Positions 38,262 to 47,918 of a stretch of 64,000 nt of DNA are shown in pieces. The notes below the pieces were generated by a model, which saw nothing but the letters and a program-made list of their open reading frames with translations, did no database searches and was not told the DNA's origin. Where the stretch lies: assembly GCF_002077175.1 (NCBI RefSeq), contig NZ_CP014943.1, positions 1,116,001 through 1,180,000 on the forward strand. The letters are read 5' to 3'. Position 1 is the first letter of the stretch; the number at the start of each line of letters is the position of its first letter. The stretch is from Colwellia sp. PAMC 21821 (lineage in GTDB: Bacteria > Pseudomonadota > Gammaproteobacteria > Enterobacterales > Alteromonadaceae). Made by a program: the position numbers and the translations under genes.

Positions 38262-39767
38262 TCAAGTACCGCAATAGGTATGATAATTTGTATCGCCGTC
38301 AACGGGTGCATCTTGATAGTTTTTAGTCTCTGGGATTTCTGTATAAGGTTGTCGCAATACGGCCAAAAACTTATTTAGCGCCGTTAAATCACCAGTTTCT
38401 TGGCAAGCGTCTAATAAAGCTTCAACATGATGATTTCTTGGAATAACAACAGGATTAATGCTCACCATTAACTGGTGTGCAGCCGTTTTAAATGGCTCAA
38501 TACGTGTATGCCAACGCGGTAACCATTCATTAAGCGCCTCAATAATGGGTTCTTCAATCTGTCTTTTGTTCAATGAATAAGTTAAAGCTGCGAAAGTTTG
38601 TGTGTAATCTAACTTTTGCTTTTGCATAATGGCCAGTAAGTCATTAATCAACTGAGCATCACCTTGCTCGGGCTCATCAATACCAATTTTAGCCGCCATC
38701 ATAATCAAGTTGCCTTGCTGAAGGTCTTGATGAAATTGCGTTAATAAGGGCTCTATTTTCGCTACGGCTTCATCTTCATCGCTAGCTACTAAGGGTAATA
38801 AGGTTTCGGCTAGTCGCGTCATATTCCACTGCATAATGCCTATCTGTTTACCAAAAGCATAACGACTATTGCGATCAATTGAGCTAAACACAGTGTCTGC
38901 ATCATAGCTATTCATCATGGCACAAGGGCCGTAATCTATGGTTTCACCTGAAATAGTCGTATTGTCTGTATTCATTACACCATGAATAAAACCGACCCTT
39001 GACCATGACAGCACTAATGGAACTTGCTTTGACAACACCGCAGAGAAAAATTTAAGTACTTGTTCGCTATCAAGCTCATTAGCCGTTGATTTCTCATCAA
39101 GATCTACCTTTGTTGGTGTTTTTTCTTCAAGACGCAATGCTGGAAAATGACGATTTATAGCATAATTTATCAATTTTGAAAGCGAGTCAGTGTCGCCACG
39201 TGCCGCGAAATATTGAAAAGTCCCCACTCTTATATGACTTGCCGCAACACGTGTAACCACAGCCCCCATGTAAGGTCGCTCGCGATATACACTTTCACCA
39301 GTAGTAACCACCGCTAAACAACGCGTAGTGGGCACACCAAGTGCGAACATAGCTTCACTCATAATATATTCGCGCAGGGCTGGACCAAGCGCACAACGAC
39401 CATCACCTTGACGTGAAAAAGCACTGACGCCTGAGCCTTTAAGCTGAATATCCCAACGTTGCCCCTCAATATCTGCAATATCACCTAATAAATGTGCCCG
39501 ACCATCGCCAAGCTGCGGATTAAAGTGACCAAATTGATGACCTGAATAAGCTTGAGCAACGGGTTTGCTTCCATCAATGAGTTTATTACCTGAGAAGTAT
39601 TGCGCGATGAGTTCAGCGTCATTGTCTTGACTAAAAGGGATAGTTAACGTTTTAGCTAACGTTTCGTTCCACAATAATAATGAGGGTTGAGACACAGGTG
39701 CTGGCAATGTTGGCTCTGAAAATTTAGCGCCAAGTGCTTGATAATTATTAGACAGGTTTAGGGACAT
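38262..39767 (-). CDS. selO: Protein adenylyltransferase SelO (YdiU family)
   Basis: Pseudokinase-fold enzyme that transfers AMP to Ser, Thr or Tyr of target proteins; in E. coli it responds to oxidative stress. The 501 residues contain the family blocks [60 protein letters not shown] and [20 protein letters not shown] with the metal-binding Asn/Asp. The C-terminus NYHTYCGT has Cys at the position where animal SelO has selenocysteine. No operon partner is apparent. Confidence 0.93.
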   Translation of the reverse strand: MSLNLSNNYQALGAKFSEPTLPAPVSQPSLLLWNETLAKTLTIPFSQDNDAELIAQYFSGNKLIDGSKPVAQAYSGHQFGHFNPQLGDGRAHLLGDIADIEGQRWDIQLKGSGVSAFSRQGDGRCALGPALREYIMSEAMFALGVPTTRCLAVVTTGESVYRERPYMGAVVTRVAASHIRVGTFQYFAARGDTDSLSKLINYAINRHFPALRLEEKTPTKVDLDEKSTANELDSEQVLKFFSAVLSKQVPLVLSWSRVGFIHGVMNTDNTTISGETIDYGPCAMMNSYDADTVFSSIDRNSRYAFGKQIGIMQWNMTRLAETLLPLVASDEDEAVAKIEPLLTQFHQDLQQGNLIMMAAKIGIDEPEQGDAQLINDLLAIMQKQKLDYTQTFAALTYSLNKRQIEEPIIEALNEWLPRWHTRIEPFKTAAHQLMVSINPVVIPRNHHVEALLDACQETGDLTALNKFLAVLRQPYTEIPETKNYQDAPVDGDTNYHTYCGT

Positions 39768-40070
39768 TTATTTCTCTTGGTAAAATTTTTATTCGATGCG
39801 TTTTATTCAATGCGTTTTTTTACAATGCGTTAATCACAATTAACTATGCTATTTAACTATACAATTAAACTATGCCACCCATAATAACTAGAAGCAATAA
39901 TGACATGCCAATTAGGGCTTGATAGCTAGATTTACCCTCTTTATAAAAAATGGCTTACAGATATGCGTTTAAGGTTGTTGGGATCTGGGGATTGTTTGAT
40001 ACGAATTAACCTACCTAAATAAAGATAAGCTTCCGAGTTATTCCACTTTAATGAATAACGCTTCATACCT
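39768..40070. other. Intergenic region selO-EEP gene
   Basis: 303 bases. The part next to selO has three copies of a short AATGCGTT-like motif (39795-39835). No gene or clear terminator seen. Confidence 0.4.
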
Positions 40071-41057
40071 TCAACCTTTAGTCTGGCTTGCAAGTTCACT
40101 TGTTATGGCGAAACTGCTATATAGTGGAAAATGGTCAGAGTCTATACTGGGTAAACGCTTAAGCTCAATAAGCTGGAAATGTGCAGAGTGGAAAATGTGA
40201 TCCAATGGCCAACGAGCTAATGTATGTTGTGCGTGGAACGTATTAAAAAAACCTCGGCCAACTCTTGGATCCAGTAACCCACTTTTATGGCGAAAGGCCC
40301 TAGTGGTCGGGGACCAGGCTACGTCATTTAAATCGCCAGTGACAATCGTTGGCTCTTGTCTGGGGCTAACCTGTTTAGCAACAAGCAACAATTCACGATC
40401 TCGGGGCGTTGCGACCTTACTTTCTGTAGGACTAGGAGGTTCAGGATGAAGAAAGTGACACTTAATTCTGATACTTTCATTCAAAATAAGGTCACAATGT
40501 ATAGATGGAATATCTGCTTTAATTAAGTCTACTACGGTCAAGTTTTCTAACTTGTGTTTACTGTAAAGATGCATGCCATACAAATTATCAAGCGGTTTTG
40601 CAACTCTGTATGGATAATCGTCGTGCAGTGAACTAAGGGAGTTTTGCCACCATATGTCGGACTCCAGTGTCACTAAGACGTCCGGTTGATACTCGCTAAC
40701 CAAAGCCAATAATTTATCTGATGATCGGTTCGTCATCAATACGTTGCTCGTGATAACCTTTAGCTTAGGTGCACTGACATTTGAGCTTACACCGCTTACT
40801 TGGACAGGTGCTAACCAAGTGAATGGAAATATCCAAAAAACCTGATAGATAAGGAGCACTGCATTTATTGCTACTAGGGCATAACCTAGTTCACTTGGCA
40901 GTAGATATAAACACGCAAGCATATTGAGGAGTACTAATGCACATATCTGAACCCTTGGAAATTCCCACACTCGGAATAACCAATGATTAGATGGTAAAAG
41001 AGGAGCAAAAGTAACCATGAATAAAGCGCTCGTTAATATGATCAAAATAATGTGCAT
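40071..41057 (-). CDS. Endonuclease/exonuclease/phosphatase family membrane protein
   Basis: 328 residues. Three N-terminal membrane helices (within about 1-80) anchor a catalytic EEP domain: conserved residues appear in VITSNVLM (Asn), VTLESD (Glu), TPRDREL, VTGDLNDVAW (Asp, Asn), WPLDHIF and SDHFPLYSSF (terminal Asp-His). The substrate could be a phospholipid, phosphodiester or nucleic acid; the family does not tell. It is a single gene with no obvious operon partner. Confidence 0.85.
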   Translation of the reverse strand: MHIILIILTSALFMVTFAPLLPSNHWLFRVWEFPRVQICALVLLNMLACLYLLPSELGYALVAINAVLLIYQVFWIFPFTWLAPVQVSGVSSNVSAPKLKVITSNVLMTNRSSDKLLALVSEYQPDVLVTLESDIWWQNSLSSLHDDYPYRVAKPLDNLYGMHLYSKHKLENLTVVDLIKADIPSIHCDLILNESIRIKCHFLHPEPPSPTESKVATPRDRELLLVAKQVSPRQEPTIVTGDLNDVAWSPTTRAFRHKSGLLDPRVGRGFFNTFHAQHTLARWPLDHIFHSAHFQLIELKRLPSIDSDHFPLYSSFAITSELASQTKG

Positions 41058-41106
41058 TTTATGCTAACACCCGTTCAGGCGTTCCCTTTACAATAAAAAA
41101 TTAAAG

Positions 41107-41133
41107 AAAAAAAGAGCAATAATGCTCTTTTTT
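41107..41133. terminator. Terminator of the stress-protein gene
   Basis: 11-bp stem (41108-41118 with 41123-41133) with A-rich and T-rich arms and a 4-base loop. It is 26 bases downstream of the minus-strand gene and could also act on the plus strand. Confidence 0.8.
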
Positions 41134-41158
41134 GACGAACTAAATCATACAATTTATT

Positions 41159-41656
41159 TTAAGCACTGGAAACTTTAGTAGCATCGAATGTTTCAAATGT
41201 TTGCTTAATTAAATCTTTGATATCGTCATTTTCATAGTTAACACCTACGAGCACCGCACCTTTTTCTATTGCGTCTTCGTAATATTTTATTTCGTGTTCA
41301 GGAATAGTAAAACCAATTGCTCCTCCCACTAAACCACCTGCTGCTGCACCTGCACCACCAGCAGCTAAGGCCGCAACTAATGGTCCGCTAGCGAGTAAAC
41401 CAACACCACCTGTAGCCACTGTTCCAACAGCTGTAAGGCCCGCTACAATAGCAGCTAATGCACCACCTGATGCGGCACCGATGGCAAAACCTTCAGGTAA
41501 TTTGGAACTATCGGTTACAGCAAAGCTGTCTTTGGTTAAAGACTCATTTGCTACTAGCGAAATATCATTCGCATCAACACCTTTATGCTCTAATGAATGA
41601 ATTGCAGCACTTGCATCTTGTTGATTTTCAAATAAACCTGTTATTACGTCGCTCAT
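41159..41656 (-). CDS. General stress protein-like, glycine-rich (YflT/DUF1269-type)
   Basis: 165 residues: an N-terminal alpha/beta domain of the heat-induced stress protein YflT type (SDVITGLFENQQDASAAIHSL, GVDANDISLVANES), a central Gly/Ala-rich hydrophobic stretch (about residues 58-118) that could cross or bury in a membrane with GxxxG steps, and a C-terminal beta-alpha piece (KGAVLVGVNYENDDIKDLI). Homologues accompany stress responses; no activity is known. AAGGAG precedes the ATG. A 44-residue membrane peptide gene is upstream on the same strand. Confidence 0.75.
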   Translation of the reverse strand: MSDVITGLFENQQDASAAIHSLEHKGVDANDISLVANESLTKDSFAVTDSSKLPEGFAIGAASGGALAAIVAGLTAVGTVATGGVGLLASGPLVAALAAGGAGAAAGGLVGGAIGFTIPEHEIKYYEDAIEKGAVLVGVNYENDDIKDLIKQTFETFDATKVSSA

Positions 41657-42058
41657 AATTAACTCCTTATTGTTTAAATATTTAATAAAAATAATTAATT
41701 TTCATTAATTTAATAAGCAAATTATTTGCCATTAACGAATTATAAAAATATAACTTAAAAACAACGACTTAAAATAAAAGCAAAAATCGATATGCAGTCA
41801 CATTGTAATTTTTACAATATTTTTGAAGTTATTGCTTTACACAACCTAAGATAAACAGGAGAAATCCATCTAGTAAGTACCCGCTTGTGACCGTCGCTGC
41901 ACATAGTCACCTCCATATAGGTTAAAGAGGCTGTTGTACAAAATTTTTTACAAAGTAATACTCATTAAATTACTATTTACTTATTATAAAAACGCCATAA
42001 GCTATCAAGCTTATGGCGTTGTACTTTTAGTCTTTATAATGAATACTAGCGTCTCAAA
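41657..42058. other. Intergenic region
   Basis: 402 bases with the promoter region of the stress-protein gene on the minus strand and a strong terminator for the small gene upstream. No other gene is seen. Confidence 0.4.
41986..42020 (-). terminator. Strong terminator of the 44-residue peptide gene
   Basis: Perfect 13-bp stem (41991-42003 with 42008-42020), loop of four, and a T run on the minus strand. It lies 38 bases past the stop of the small gene and supports that gene as transcribed. Confidence 0.85.
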
Positions 42059-42193
42059 TTAGAGTCTACCGCTTAAAAATAATATCAACACTACAAGTAA
42101 TAACAATCCACCTAAACCGCCAATGGCCACATTCTTAACTACTGCGGCTGCCACTAACAGTATAATAACTAATCCTAATAAGCCTATTCTCAT
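42059..42193 (-). CDS. 44-residue hydrophobic membrane peptide
   Basis: A short gene: ATG at 42193, stop at 42059-42061. AGGAAAAG lies six or so bases ahead of the ATG. The product starts MRIGLLGLVIILLVAAAVVK, then a short Gly-rich turn (NVAIGGLGG) and a second hydrophobic run LLLLVVLILFLSGRL, so it is a helical hairpin or two-pass membrane peptide resembling DUF3309-type small proteins (family uncertain). A strong terminator follows. Neighbours are a stress-type protein and a decayed membrane-protein gene. Confidence 0.7.
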   Translation of the reverse strand: MRIGLLGLVIILLVAAAVVKNVAIGGLGGLLLLVVLILFLSGRL

Positions 42194-42250
42194 GATCTTT
42201 TCCTCATTTTAATTTTAATATAAGTTAATTCACTATTTTATCTTAGTTAT

Positions 42251-42613
42251 CTATTGACTCGACCATACTGTAAAACCATGTAAGTCGCCGATACGATCAT
42301 CAACTGTTCTTGATAATTTCGCCGCTAACATTCCCCCGGCTAATATTGCAATAATCGTACTTCGCAACATCCAAATAATCGTACTTCGCAACATCCAAAT
42401 GATAGCACCAAGACCAATACCGTCATCTATTACGCTAAGATCTGCATCAACGGCGACATCGATCGCAGAGCCAAGAAGTACTAACAGCTAACTTGAGGCG
42501 AATAGTAAGCTAACACCTGCAAAGATTGCCCCCAAAACTGATAAGGCGGACAACCGGTTTACTATACCCAGTAGTGGTTGAAACACCTGTGCTTGTTCCA
42601 ATAGTAGTATCAT
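42251..42613 (-). pseudogene. Decayed small membrane-protein gene with in-frame TAG
   Basis: A 121-codon frame on the minus strand from ATG 42613 to the stop at 42251. Codon 42 is TAG (42488-42490), on both sides of which the sequence keeps the same membrane-protein character: before it NRLSALSVLGAIFAGVSLLF, after it LLVLLGSAIDVAVDADLSVI and then IAILAGGMLAAKLSRTVDDR. The region also has an exact 24-bp tandem duplication (42350-42397) that repeats eight residues (IIWMLRST). No ribosome site is clear. I read it as a broken gene; family not recognised. Confidence 0.6.
42350..42397. repeat. 24-bp exact tandem duplication
   Basis: Two identical adjacent 24-base copies (42350-42373 and 42374-42397). 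The length keeps the reading frame of the broken gene on the minus strand and repeats eight codons. Confidence 0.9.
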
Positions 42614-43013
42614 TAGTAAATTAGGTTAACATCACTGCTTGGGGCTATTTTGGTCTTAATTAAATATTTACGTCATGACTAATTAGCAAAATACGGACCA
42701 GTGCTTATGCTTTTGGATGCCAGCATACGCATCACTGTATGTCTGGCTATGAGAAGTTAGTTCACAATATCCAGGCATTCAATAACGCCAGTGTTAGATC
42801 TTTAGGATTCAGTAAGATTTACATTTTCGAACGAATATTTTACACAGAGTTAGCAAAGCGGATTTGTACAAGTATTTATGATTTATTTATTTCGAACTTG
42901 CAGATAAAAGTTATTAATTTCATCATTGAATTATTGAATTATTGAATTATTGAATTATTAAATTATTAATAACCTTAGCTCATTGACTGTAAGTTAGTTA
43001 ATGTTATTTCGGA
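42614..43013. other. Intergenic region
   Basis: 400 bases, with an 8-bp tandem repeat near the right end. A 68-codon open frame on the plus strand here has no ribosome site and runs into the repeat; I do not call it. Nothing else seen. Confidence 0.4.
42928..42967. repeat. 8-bp tandem repeat, four exact copies plus one variant
   Basis: GAATTATT occurs four times exactly in tandem (42928-42959) and a fifth time with one change (42960-42967). It lies 47 bases past the 3' end of the ABC transporter gene. Confidence 0.9.
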
Positions 43014-44834
43014 TTAAGTAGAGTCTTCATTAGCTTTATCGAACTGCAACTCGCAAAGCCTTTGATAGAGTTTAGAGCTTTTTAACAGCGACTTATGATT
43101 TCCTGTATCAACAATTTTACCTTGATCCATAACAACAATTAAATCCGCATGAATTACCGTTGCTAGTCGGTGGGCTATTATTAATGTGGTTCTATTGGTC
43201 ATTAATTCATCTAATGCGGCTTGTACGTGGTATTCACTTTGGGCATCTAAGGCACTGGTTGCCTCGTCAAGCAGTAATACAGCAGGGTCTTTTAATATCG
43301 CTCGTGCTATAGCAATGCGCTGTTTTTGTCCGCCGGATAAGCGCACTCCTTGTTCGCCTAAAAAGCTGTCATAACCTTGAGGTAATTGTTCAATAAACTC
43401 ATGAGCATGCGCTTTTTTTGCGGCGCTAATAACCTCACCATCACTCGCTTCAGGCTTGCCATAGCGTATGTTGTGCCATACATCGGAGCTAAACAGTATC
43501 GGATGTTGCGGCACCATACCCATTGCTTGACGCAAATCAGTTAATTTTAGTTCGGTAATATCGGTATCATTAAAGCTAATGCTGCCTTTTTGCGGATCAT
43601 AAAAACGTTGTAATAATTCAAATAACGTTGTTTTACCAGCCCCCGAAGGCCCGACTAAAGCGACAATTTTTCCGGTAGGAATGGCTAAATTGATATGACT
43701 AAGTGCTGCACTGTCTGGCCTAGACGGGTAACAAAAGTCGACACCTTTAAAACTGATCACCGCTTGAGCATTATTATTGAGCACTTTCGGAGAAACTAAT
43801 TCTTTAATATCACTTTCAATTTCAAGTAATGCTAACAGTCGCGTTGCTGAGCCCGCTGCTCGTTGCAATTCACCATAGACTTCTGCCACCGTTGCCACCG
43901 ACATAGCTACCATTACTGCGTAAAATACAAAGGCGCCTAATTCACCGCCACTCATTTCACCTTTTAACACATCCATGCCACCAACCCATAACATACCGCT
44001 AATCGCTCCAAAAGTGAGAAATATAACAATAGCAATTAAGGTTGAACGTTGTTTTACGCGCCTTTTGGCAACAGAAAACGCTTTTTCTACTTCGTCAGCA
44101 AAAGCGTGTTGCTCTTTTATTTCATGGGTATAACTTTGCACCACTTTAATATTTTGAATAATTTCACCGGCATAAGTACCGACATCGGCGATCGCCGCTT
44201 GTGAGCTTTCAGCTAATTTTCTGACTTTTCGGCCATAAATCATCATAGGTATTAAAATAACGGGCACAGAGAGAATAACAAAGAGGGTTAATTTAAAATT
44301 AGTCACCATTAACATCACTAATCCGCCAATGAGCATTAAAACACTGCGCAGTGCCATCGAGAATGAAGAACCAATAATTGACTGTAATAAAGCGGTATCG
44401 GTGGTTAAACGCGACATGAGTTCGCCGCTGCGATTTTCTTCGAAATAGCTTGGATGCAAAGTAACAATGCGGTTAAAAACAGCTTTGCGAATATCTGCGC
44501 TAACGCGTTCACCTAGCCAAGACATTAAATAAAAGCGACTAAAGGTACCTATAGCGAGCAAACTAATTAAACCTATTAAGACTAAAATAGCCGATTGTAA
44601 TTGCTCAAGTGAACCGGCAATAAAGCCGCTATCGATAACAAACTTTACCCCTTGCCCTAAAGACAAGTTAACCGCCGCGGTAATTAGCAACGCTAATAAT
44701 GCCAACGCTAACATCAGCTTGTATGGTTTTATAAAAGCAAAAATAGGCAGTAAACTGGTGAAAGCTTTGGGCTTATTTTTTGAGGAACTTTCATCTGAAA
44801 TAGCTTGATTGATGGTCTTGTTATTGTTGCTCAC
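43014..44834 (-). CDS. ABC exporter, MsbA-like half transporter
   Basis: 606-residue fused membrane/ATPase half transporter. A short polar N-terminus precedes six membrane helices (about 40-330, with the coupling region FEENRSGELMSRLTTDT) and the ATPase domain: Walker A VGPSGAGKTTLFELLQRFYD, Q-loop GMVPQHPILF, signature VRLSGGQKQRIAIARAIL, Walker B VLLLDEATSALD and the His in IIAHRLATV. Homologues are annotated as lipid or multidrug exporters; the real lipid A flippase MsbA normally neighbours lpxK, absent here, so the substrate is open. Translation begins with GTG. Confidence 0.9.
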   Translation of the reverse strand: MSNNNKTINQAISDESSSKNKPKAFTSLLPIFAFIKPYKLMLALALLALLITAAVNLSLGQGVKFVIDSGFIAGSLEQLQSAILVLIGLISLLAIGTFSRFYLMSWLGERVSADIRKAVFNRIVTLHPSYFEENRSGELMSRLTTDTALLQSIIGSSFSMALRSVLMLIGGLVMLMVTNFKLTLFVILSVPVILIPMMIYGRKVRKLAESSQAAIADVGTYAGEIIQNIKVVQSYTHEIKEQHAFADEVEKAFSVAKRRVKQRSTLIAIVIFLTFGAISGMLWVGGMDVLKGEMSGGELGAFVFYAVMVAMSVATVAEVYGELQRAAGSATRLLALLEIESDIKELVSPKVLNNNAQAVISFKGVDFCYPSRPDSAALSHINLAIPTGKIVALVGPSGAGKTTLFELLQRFYDPQKGSISFNDTDITELKLTDLRQAMGMVPQHPILFSSDVWHNIRYGKPEASDGEVISAAKKAHAHEFIEQLPQGYDSFLGEQGVRLSGGQKQRIAIARAILKDPAVLLLDEATSALDAQSEYHVQAALDELMTNRTTLIIAHRLATVIHADLIVVMDQGKIVDTGNHKSLLKSSKLYQRLCELQFDKANEDST

Positions 44835-45034
44835 GATGGGCTCTTAGGGTGTTAAGCTTTTACTAGAGATGGTTATAAAAAGTGATAATTCAAGTGAATA
44901 CGCCACTTATTAATTGCACCTAAGCTTGAATAAATAGGTTCTAAAACGTGTTAGATATAATTCAAAGGCTACTTTAATCTTGGTTACGTCTGCTTATATC
45001 AGGTTATATCTGGTTATCAACAGCTGTTAAGGCA

Positions 45035-45076
45035 ATAAAAAACCCTTAGTAGCATAATGCCAAAACTAAGGGTTTT
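45035..45076 (-). terminator. Terminator of the iorAB operon
   Basis: 11-bp perfect stem (45039-45049 with 45066-45076), 16-base loop, T run on the minus strand. It lies 56 bases past the iorB stop. Confidence 0.75.
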
Positions 45077-45131
45077 AAAACTTGTACTCGTTACGCCAAT
45101 ATTCAGCGTTCAAGTCACAACACTATATTAC

Positions 45132-47417
45132 TTAAGCATTTTTTATAGCCGCTGAAGTAATAGGTAAGTCTCTCACCCTAACCCCTGTGATTTGGAAAAT
45201 AGCATTGGCAATAGCTGGCGCAATAGACACCACGCCAGGTTCGCCTAAGCCAACAGGAAACTCTTCACTTTCGACAAATTCAATGTCTAATTCAGGCACA
45301 TCGTTCATGCGTAAGGGAGAGTAGGTATTTAGGTTGATGTTACTCACCTGACCATTTTCAATTGGACTTTGCTCGTGTAATGCTAAGCTTGTTCCCCATA
45401 ACATCGAACCTTGTACTTGTGCTAAGGCACCGTCAGGATGAACAATAACGCCCGCATCAACAATCATAGTGAGCTTTTTAACCGTTATTTTTCCAGAACT
45501 CGGTTCTACATGAACCTGCGCCGCACAAGCCATCCATGCCGGCATGGTTCTTTCTTGTCCAGCACTTACGGCAACACCAATAGCTTCATTTTTTGCTAAT
45601 TTAACGTTTTTGGTTTTTTGCTGCAATATTGTCAGTACATTTGCTAATCGCTTGGCACCGCCAACACTTTCAGGGGCTTTACCTGCTTGTTTACCTAAAC
45701 CGTCGAGCATTGATAAACGAAAATCAATAGGATCCACTTTTACCTGATGAGCAATTTCATCAATAAATGATTCTAGCCCCCAAATAATCCAACCCTGCCC
45801 TACTGATCTCAACCAGCCCGGTAAAATGGTTTTTTGTGCTAATTTATTATTAATCGCTCGTACACGGTGATTTTCCATGCTGTACCAATGGTCTGTGCCA
45901 CTGGTTGAAAATAGATCTACCCGAATTTTTTTATCTAGGCTCTCAGGCATAAAACCGGGTGCCATTGACAAAGTTGGCCAACCAGCCGCAAGAGCATGCT
46001 CCATGCCGGTAAATTTATTATTTTTATCAAATAGTGCTTTAAATGATACAACTGATGGGGATCTGGGTTGATCAAATCGAGAGTCATCTTCTCGGGTAAA
46101 GACCATTTTCACCGGTTTCCCAATCGCTTTAGCCGTTAATACCGCCGGTATCGCGTAATCACCGAATAAACGTCGACCGAAGCCACCACCCAAGTATTGC
46201 TGATGCATAACAACATTTTCGTCAGATACCTGTAGCGCTTTGGCTATCGCCGGTAACGTTAACGATTGCCATTGATTACCAGTATAAACATGCCAATGAC
46301 CATCTTTTTCTTCAACCGTGGCATTTACCGGCTCTAATGCAAAATGCAAAGCCGTATGGGTTCGATAAACCGCATCAATGGTGTTTGCCGCTTTATCACT
46401 TGCTGCGACGAAATCACCCTCATCGACAAACAAGCCGCCTTCACTCTTGTCGGCAACTAAACGCGCGCCTTCTTTGAGAATATCGTCTTCACTAACCTTA
46501 GCTGTTTCACCTGCTTGATAGCTAACATCTAACGCATCAGCCGCTTTAATCGCGCCATAATAAGTGTCTGCATGAACGGCAACCCAACCTTGAATATTTT
46601 CGCTTGGGTCTTGTAGAATATGGTAGCCAAGATAACCTTTTATCTTCTGTGCCGCGCTATCCTCAACTTTCGTGACTTTACTGCCATAGCGAGTTGGTGG
46701 AATAATTGGGCGAGCATAAACCATGCCTTTCAATTCAATATCAATACCATAAACGGCTGAACCATTAGTTTTAGCGGGAATATCTAGTGCTGAGCTAGGT
46801 TTGCCTACTAATGTTCTTTTGCTGGCAGGCTTTAGCGGCAAAGCGTTGATTTCTTCTGGTGTAAAAGTACGGTTAAAGGTGCCTTTAGCCACAATGTCGC
46901 CAAAGCTAATAGAGCTTTCTTTACAAAATACAGCACCGTTCTCAACTCTACATTCTTCCACAGGGCAATTTAATATTTTGGCTGCTGCCTCAATTAAAGC
47001 AATACGGCCTGCAGCGCCGGCTTGAGATAGTGGTTTAAATGATTGAAATACAGACCAAGAGCCACCTGTGACCATATAACCCCATTTAGGGTCGGTATCT
47101 ACATGAGTGATCGACACTGTAGACCAATCTGCGCCTAATTCATCTGCAACAACGCGTGCTAGTGCTGTGCCAACATGTTGGCCCATTTCTGCCTTAGCAA
47201 TATTAATATTAATTTCTCCCTGAGGGTTTATTTCGAACCAAACCGTTGGGGAAAATAATTTATTTTTCAGTGTTTCTTGCGGGCTTTTACTTAAGCCGGA
47301 TGCACTCACCAATGGCGCAAATGCCATTAACAGTGAACCGCTAACCGTACCAACTAAAAAGCGACGTCGAGATAAGCTGACATTATTTTTTGCATCTTTA
47401 ATATTTTTCATTGTCAT
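45132..47417 (-). CDS. Molybdenum hydroxylase large subunit (IorB-like, xanthine dehydrogenase family)
   Basis: 761-residue molybdopterin-cytosine-dinucleotide subunit. The N-terminus has a twin-arginine-type signal (SRRRFLVGTVSGSLLMAF), so export of the folded holoenzyme is likely. Typical blocks of the isoquinoline 1-oxidoreductase / aldehyde oxidoreductase family are AEMGQHVGTALARVVADELG, QYLGGGFGRRLFGDY, LRSVGQGWIIWGLESFIDE and GLGEPGVVSIAPAIANAI with the catalytic Glu. It follows the [2Fe-2S] subunit by six bases. Substrate unknown; aromatic N-heterocycles or aldehydes are possible. A cytochrome c subunit, common in this group, is absent nearby. Confidence 0.88.
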   Translation of the reverse strand: MTMKNIKDAKNNVSLSRRRFLVGTVSGSLLMAFAPLVSASGLSKSPQETLKNKLFSPTVWFEINPQGEININIAKAEMGQHVGTALARVVADELGADWSTVSITHVDTDPKWGYMVTGGSWSVFQSFKPLSQAGAAGRIALIEAAAKILNCPVEECRVENGAVFCKESSISFGDIVAKGTFNRTFTPEEINALPLKPASKRTLVGKPSSALDIPAKTNGSAVYGIDIELKGMVYARPIIPPTRYGSKVTKVEDSAAQKIKGYLGYHILQDPSENIQGWVAVHADTYYGAIKAADALDVSYQAGETAKVSEDDILKEGARLVADKSEGGLFVDEGDFVAASDKAANTIDAVYRTHTALHFALEPVNATVEEKDGHWHVYTGNQWQSLTLPAIAKALQVSDENVVMHQQYLGGGFGRRLFGDYAIPAVLTAKAIGKPVKMVFTREDDSRFDQPRSPSVVSFKALFDKNNKFTGMEHALAAGWPTLSMAPGFMPESLDKKIRVDLFSTSGTDHWYSMENHRVRAINNKLAQKTILPGWLRSVGQGWIIWGLESFIDEIAHQVKVDPIDFRLSMLDGLGKQAGKAPESVGGAKRLANVLTILQQKTKNVKLAKNEAIGVAVSAGQERTMPAWMACAAQVHVEPSSGKITVKKLTMIVDAGVIVHPDGALAQVQGSMLWGTSLALHEQSPIENGQVSNINLNTYSPLRMNDVPELDIEFVESEEFPVGLGEPGVVSIAPAIANAIFQITGVRVRDLPITSAAIKNA

Positions 47418-47423
47418 TCGCCT

Positions 47424-47918
47424 TTATGATTGTTGCGTTGAAGCGCGCGGGTCAAAAGTTTGCACTTCGGCTGACATAACGTCAGCTGCACTTTTAATGG
47501 CACTTTTGATGCGAACATAAGCCATGCAACGGCATAAGTTCCCGCTCATATGATCCACAATTTCTTGGTCACTCGGTGACGGGTTGTTTGCCAACAAAGT
47601 AGCGGCTTGCATAATTTGTCCCGACTGACAGTAGCCACATTGTGGCACTTGTTCTTCAATCCATGTTTTTTGTAATGGATGTTTGTTATCTAACCCTTCA
47701 ATCGTGGTTATATTTTTATTTGCCGCGGCTAATAATGGAAAAGAACATGTTCGAACAGGTGCTCCGCCCATGTGCACAGTACAGGCACCACACATGCCAA
47801 TACCACAACCAAATTTTGTGCCTTTAAAACCAAATTCATCACGGATAACCCATAACAATGGTGTGTTCACATCTGCAGCAGAGGAAACCTTGTTTCCATT
47901 TAACTTGAATTCAATCAT
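47424..47918 (-). CDS. [2Fe-2S] subunit of molybdenum hydroxylase (IorA-like)
   Basis: 164-residue iron-sulphur subunit carrying electrons from the molybdenum subunit. The N-terminal plant-ferredoxin-type cluster is seen as KFGCGIGMCGACTVHMGG with a later Cys (RTCSFPL); the C-terminal four-helix cluster as QCGYCQSGQ and NLCRCMAY. The ATG at 47918 has GAGAG six bases ahead; the frame is open 15 bases further from a TTG with no ribosome site. It has no export signal and probably travels with IorB. Confidence 0.9.
   Translation of the reverse strand: MIEFKLNGNKVSSAADVNTPLLWVIRDEFGFKGTKFGCGIGMCGACTVHMGGAPVRTCSFPLLAAANKNITTIEGLDNKHPLQKTWIEEQVPQCGYCQSGQIMQAATLLANNPSPSDQEIVDHMSGNLCRCMAYVRIKSAIKSAADVMSAEVQTFDPRASTQQS

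Noticed and set aside
42739..42945. 68-codon open frame on the plus strand
   Set aside because: No ribosome site, composition not like a protein of the neighbourhood, and its end runs into the 8-bp tandem repeat.
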